Assembly (NCBI GenBank): GCA_046345315.1
Contig: JBKDKA010000166.1
Location: 24,379 to 88,378, forward strand
Length of the DNA: 64,000 nucleotides
DNA from: F1-80-MAGs062 sp046345315
GTDB lineage: Bacteria > Planctomycetota > Planctomycetia > Planctomycetales > Planctomycetaceae
Direction: 5' to 3'
A model generated the notes under the pieces. It saw only the letters and a list, made by a program, of their open reading frames with translations, did no database searches and was not told where the DNA came from. Shown in pieces: positions 63,944 to 64,000 of this stretch; position 1 is the stretch's first letter, and the number at the start of each line of letters is the position of its first letter. A program made the translations under genes and the position numbers.

Positions 63944-64000
63944 CGCGATGGCATCCGAAAAACCGAATCATACCAGACCCACAGAAAACCCGGATGGACC

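Noticed and set aside
1..64000. tRNA, rRNA, CRISPR array, replication origin or attachment site
   Set aside because: I scanned for the T-loop and anticodon-arm patterns, 16S/23S motifs and spaced repeats and found none that I could support; a covariance-model search would be decisive.

Overview
The window reads as chromosomal DNA of a planctomycete (Planctomycetota, probably order Planctomycetales). I infer this from the gene families: DUF1501 and DUF1549/DUF1553 proteins, PSC-type cytochrome domains fused to WD40 repeats, a PPC-domain giant, a surface protein with an LEPR-XLL-like N-terminal motif, a Ser/Thr kinase with a large extracytoplasmic domain, a short ECF sigma factor, and many hairpin-forming intergenic repeats. 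The genus cannot be fixed from sequence reading alone. Gene density is normal, most genes are housekeeping, and there is no prophage, CRISPR array, rRNA or tRNA that I can support.

Layout. 1-7.4 kb: the end of a secreted propeller-like gene (cut by the window edge), a cupin protein, ilvE, a tatC with an enlarged first periplasmic loop, a murD-LRR lipoprotein pair (overlapping stop/start), and a NYN-domain nuclease gene. 7.4-13.3 kb (minus strand): the fatty-acid/phospholipid cluster rpmF-plsX-fabD-acpP-fabF, ending in a second ketosynthase-like gene that has lost all catalytic residues except the lysine; fabH and fabG are absent. 13.7-18.9 kb: a HerA-like ATPase, a glycerate-dehydrogenase-type enzyme, and a RluB-type pseudouridine synthase with a long basic tail.

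19.4-30.2 kb (plus strand): a five-gene export operon: DUF1501, DUF3365 haem protein, DUF1549/1553 cytochrome-like protein, PPC protein, and PSC-WD40 protein. A clear rho-independent terminator closes it. 30.5-33.2 kb: metG and a DinB-like protein. 33.3-37.0 kb (minus): two overlapping dynamin-like GTPase genes. 37.4-38.5 kb: a 45-residue lipoprotein-like peptide coupled to a glycine-rich exported protein. 38.6-41.3 kb (minus): hisF-pilT-ECF sigma. 41.5-47.1 kb: aroB, then lysS-lolC/E-lolD (minus). 47.4-57.9 kb: a DinG-type helicase, a giant esterase/fibronectin surface protein, dapA, a sensor histidine kinase, and a Tat-exported propeller. 58.0-62.8 kb: a Ser/Thr kinase and a polytopic membrane protein. 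62.8-64 kb: a decayed IS256 transposase abutting the N-terminus of an ISL3 transposase.

The candidates that best fit an undescribed system are the catalytically empty ketosynthase beside FabF, the coupled GTPase pair, and the two adjacent exported proteins that each carry a long Ala/Lys coiled coil inside beta-rich domains. At least five intergenic repeat families are visible by eye, one nested inside another. All calls rest on motif reading; no database search was run.
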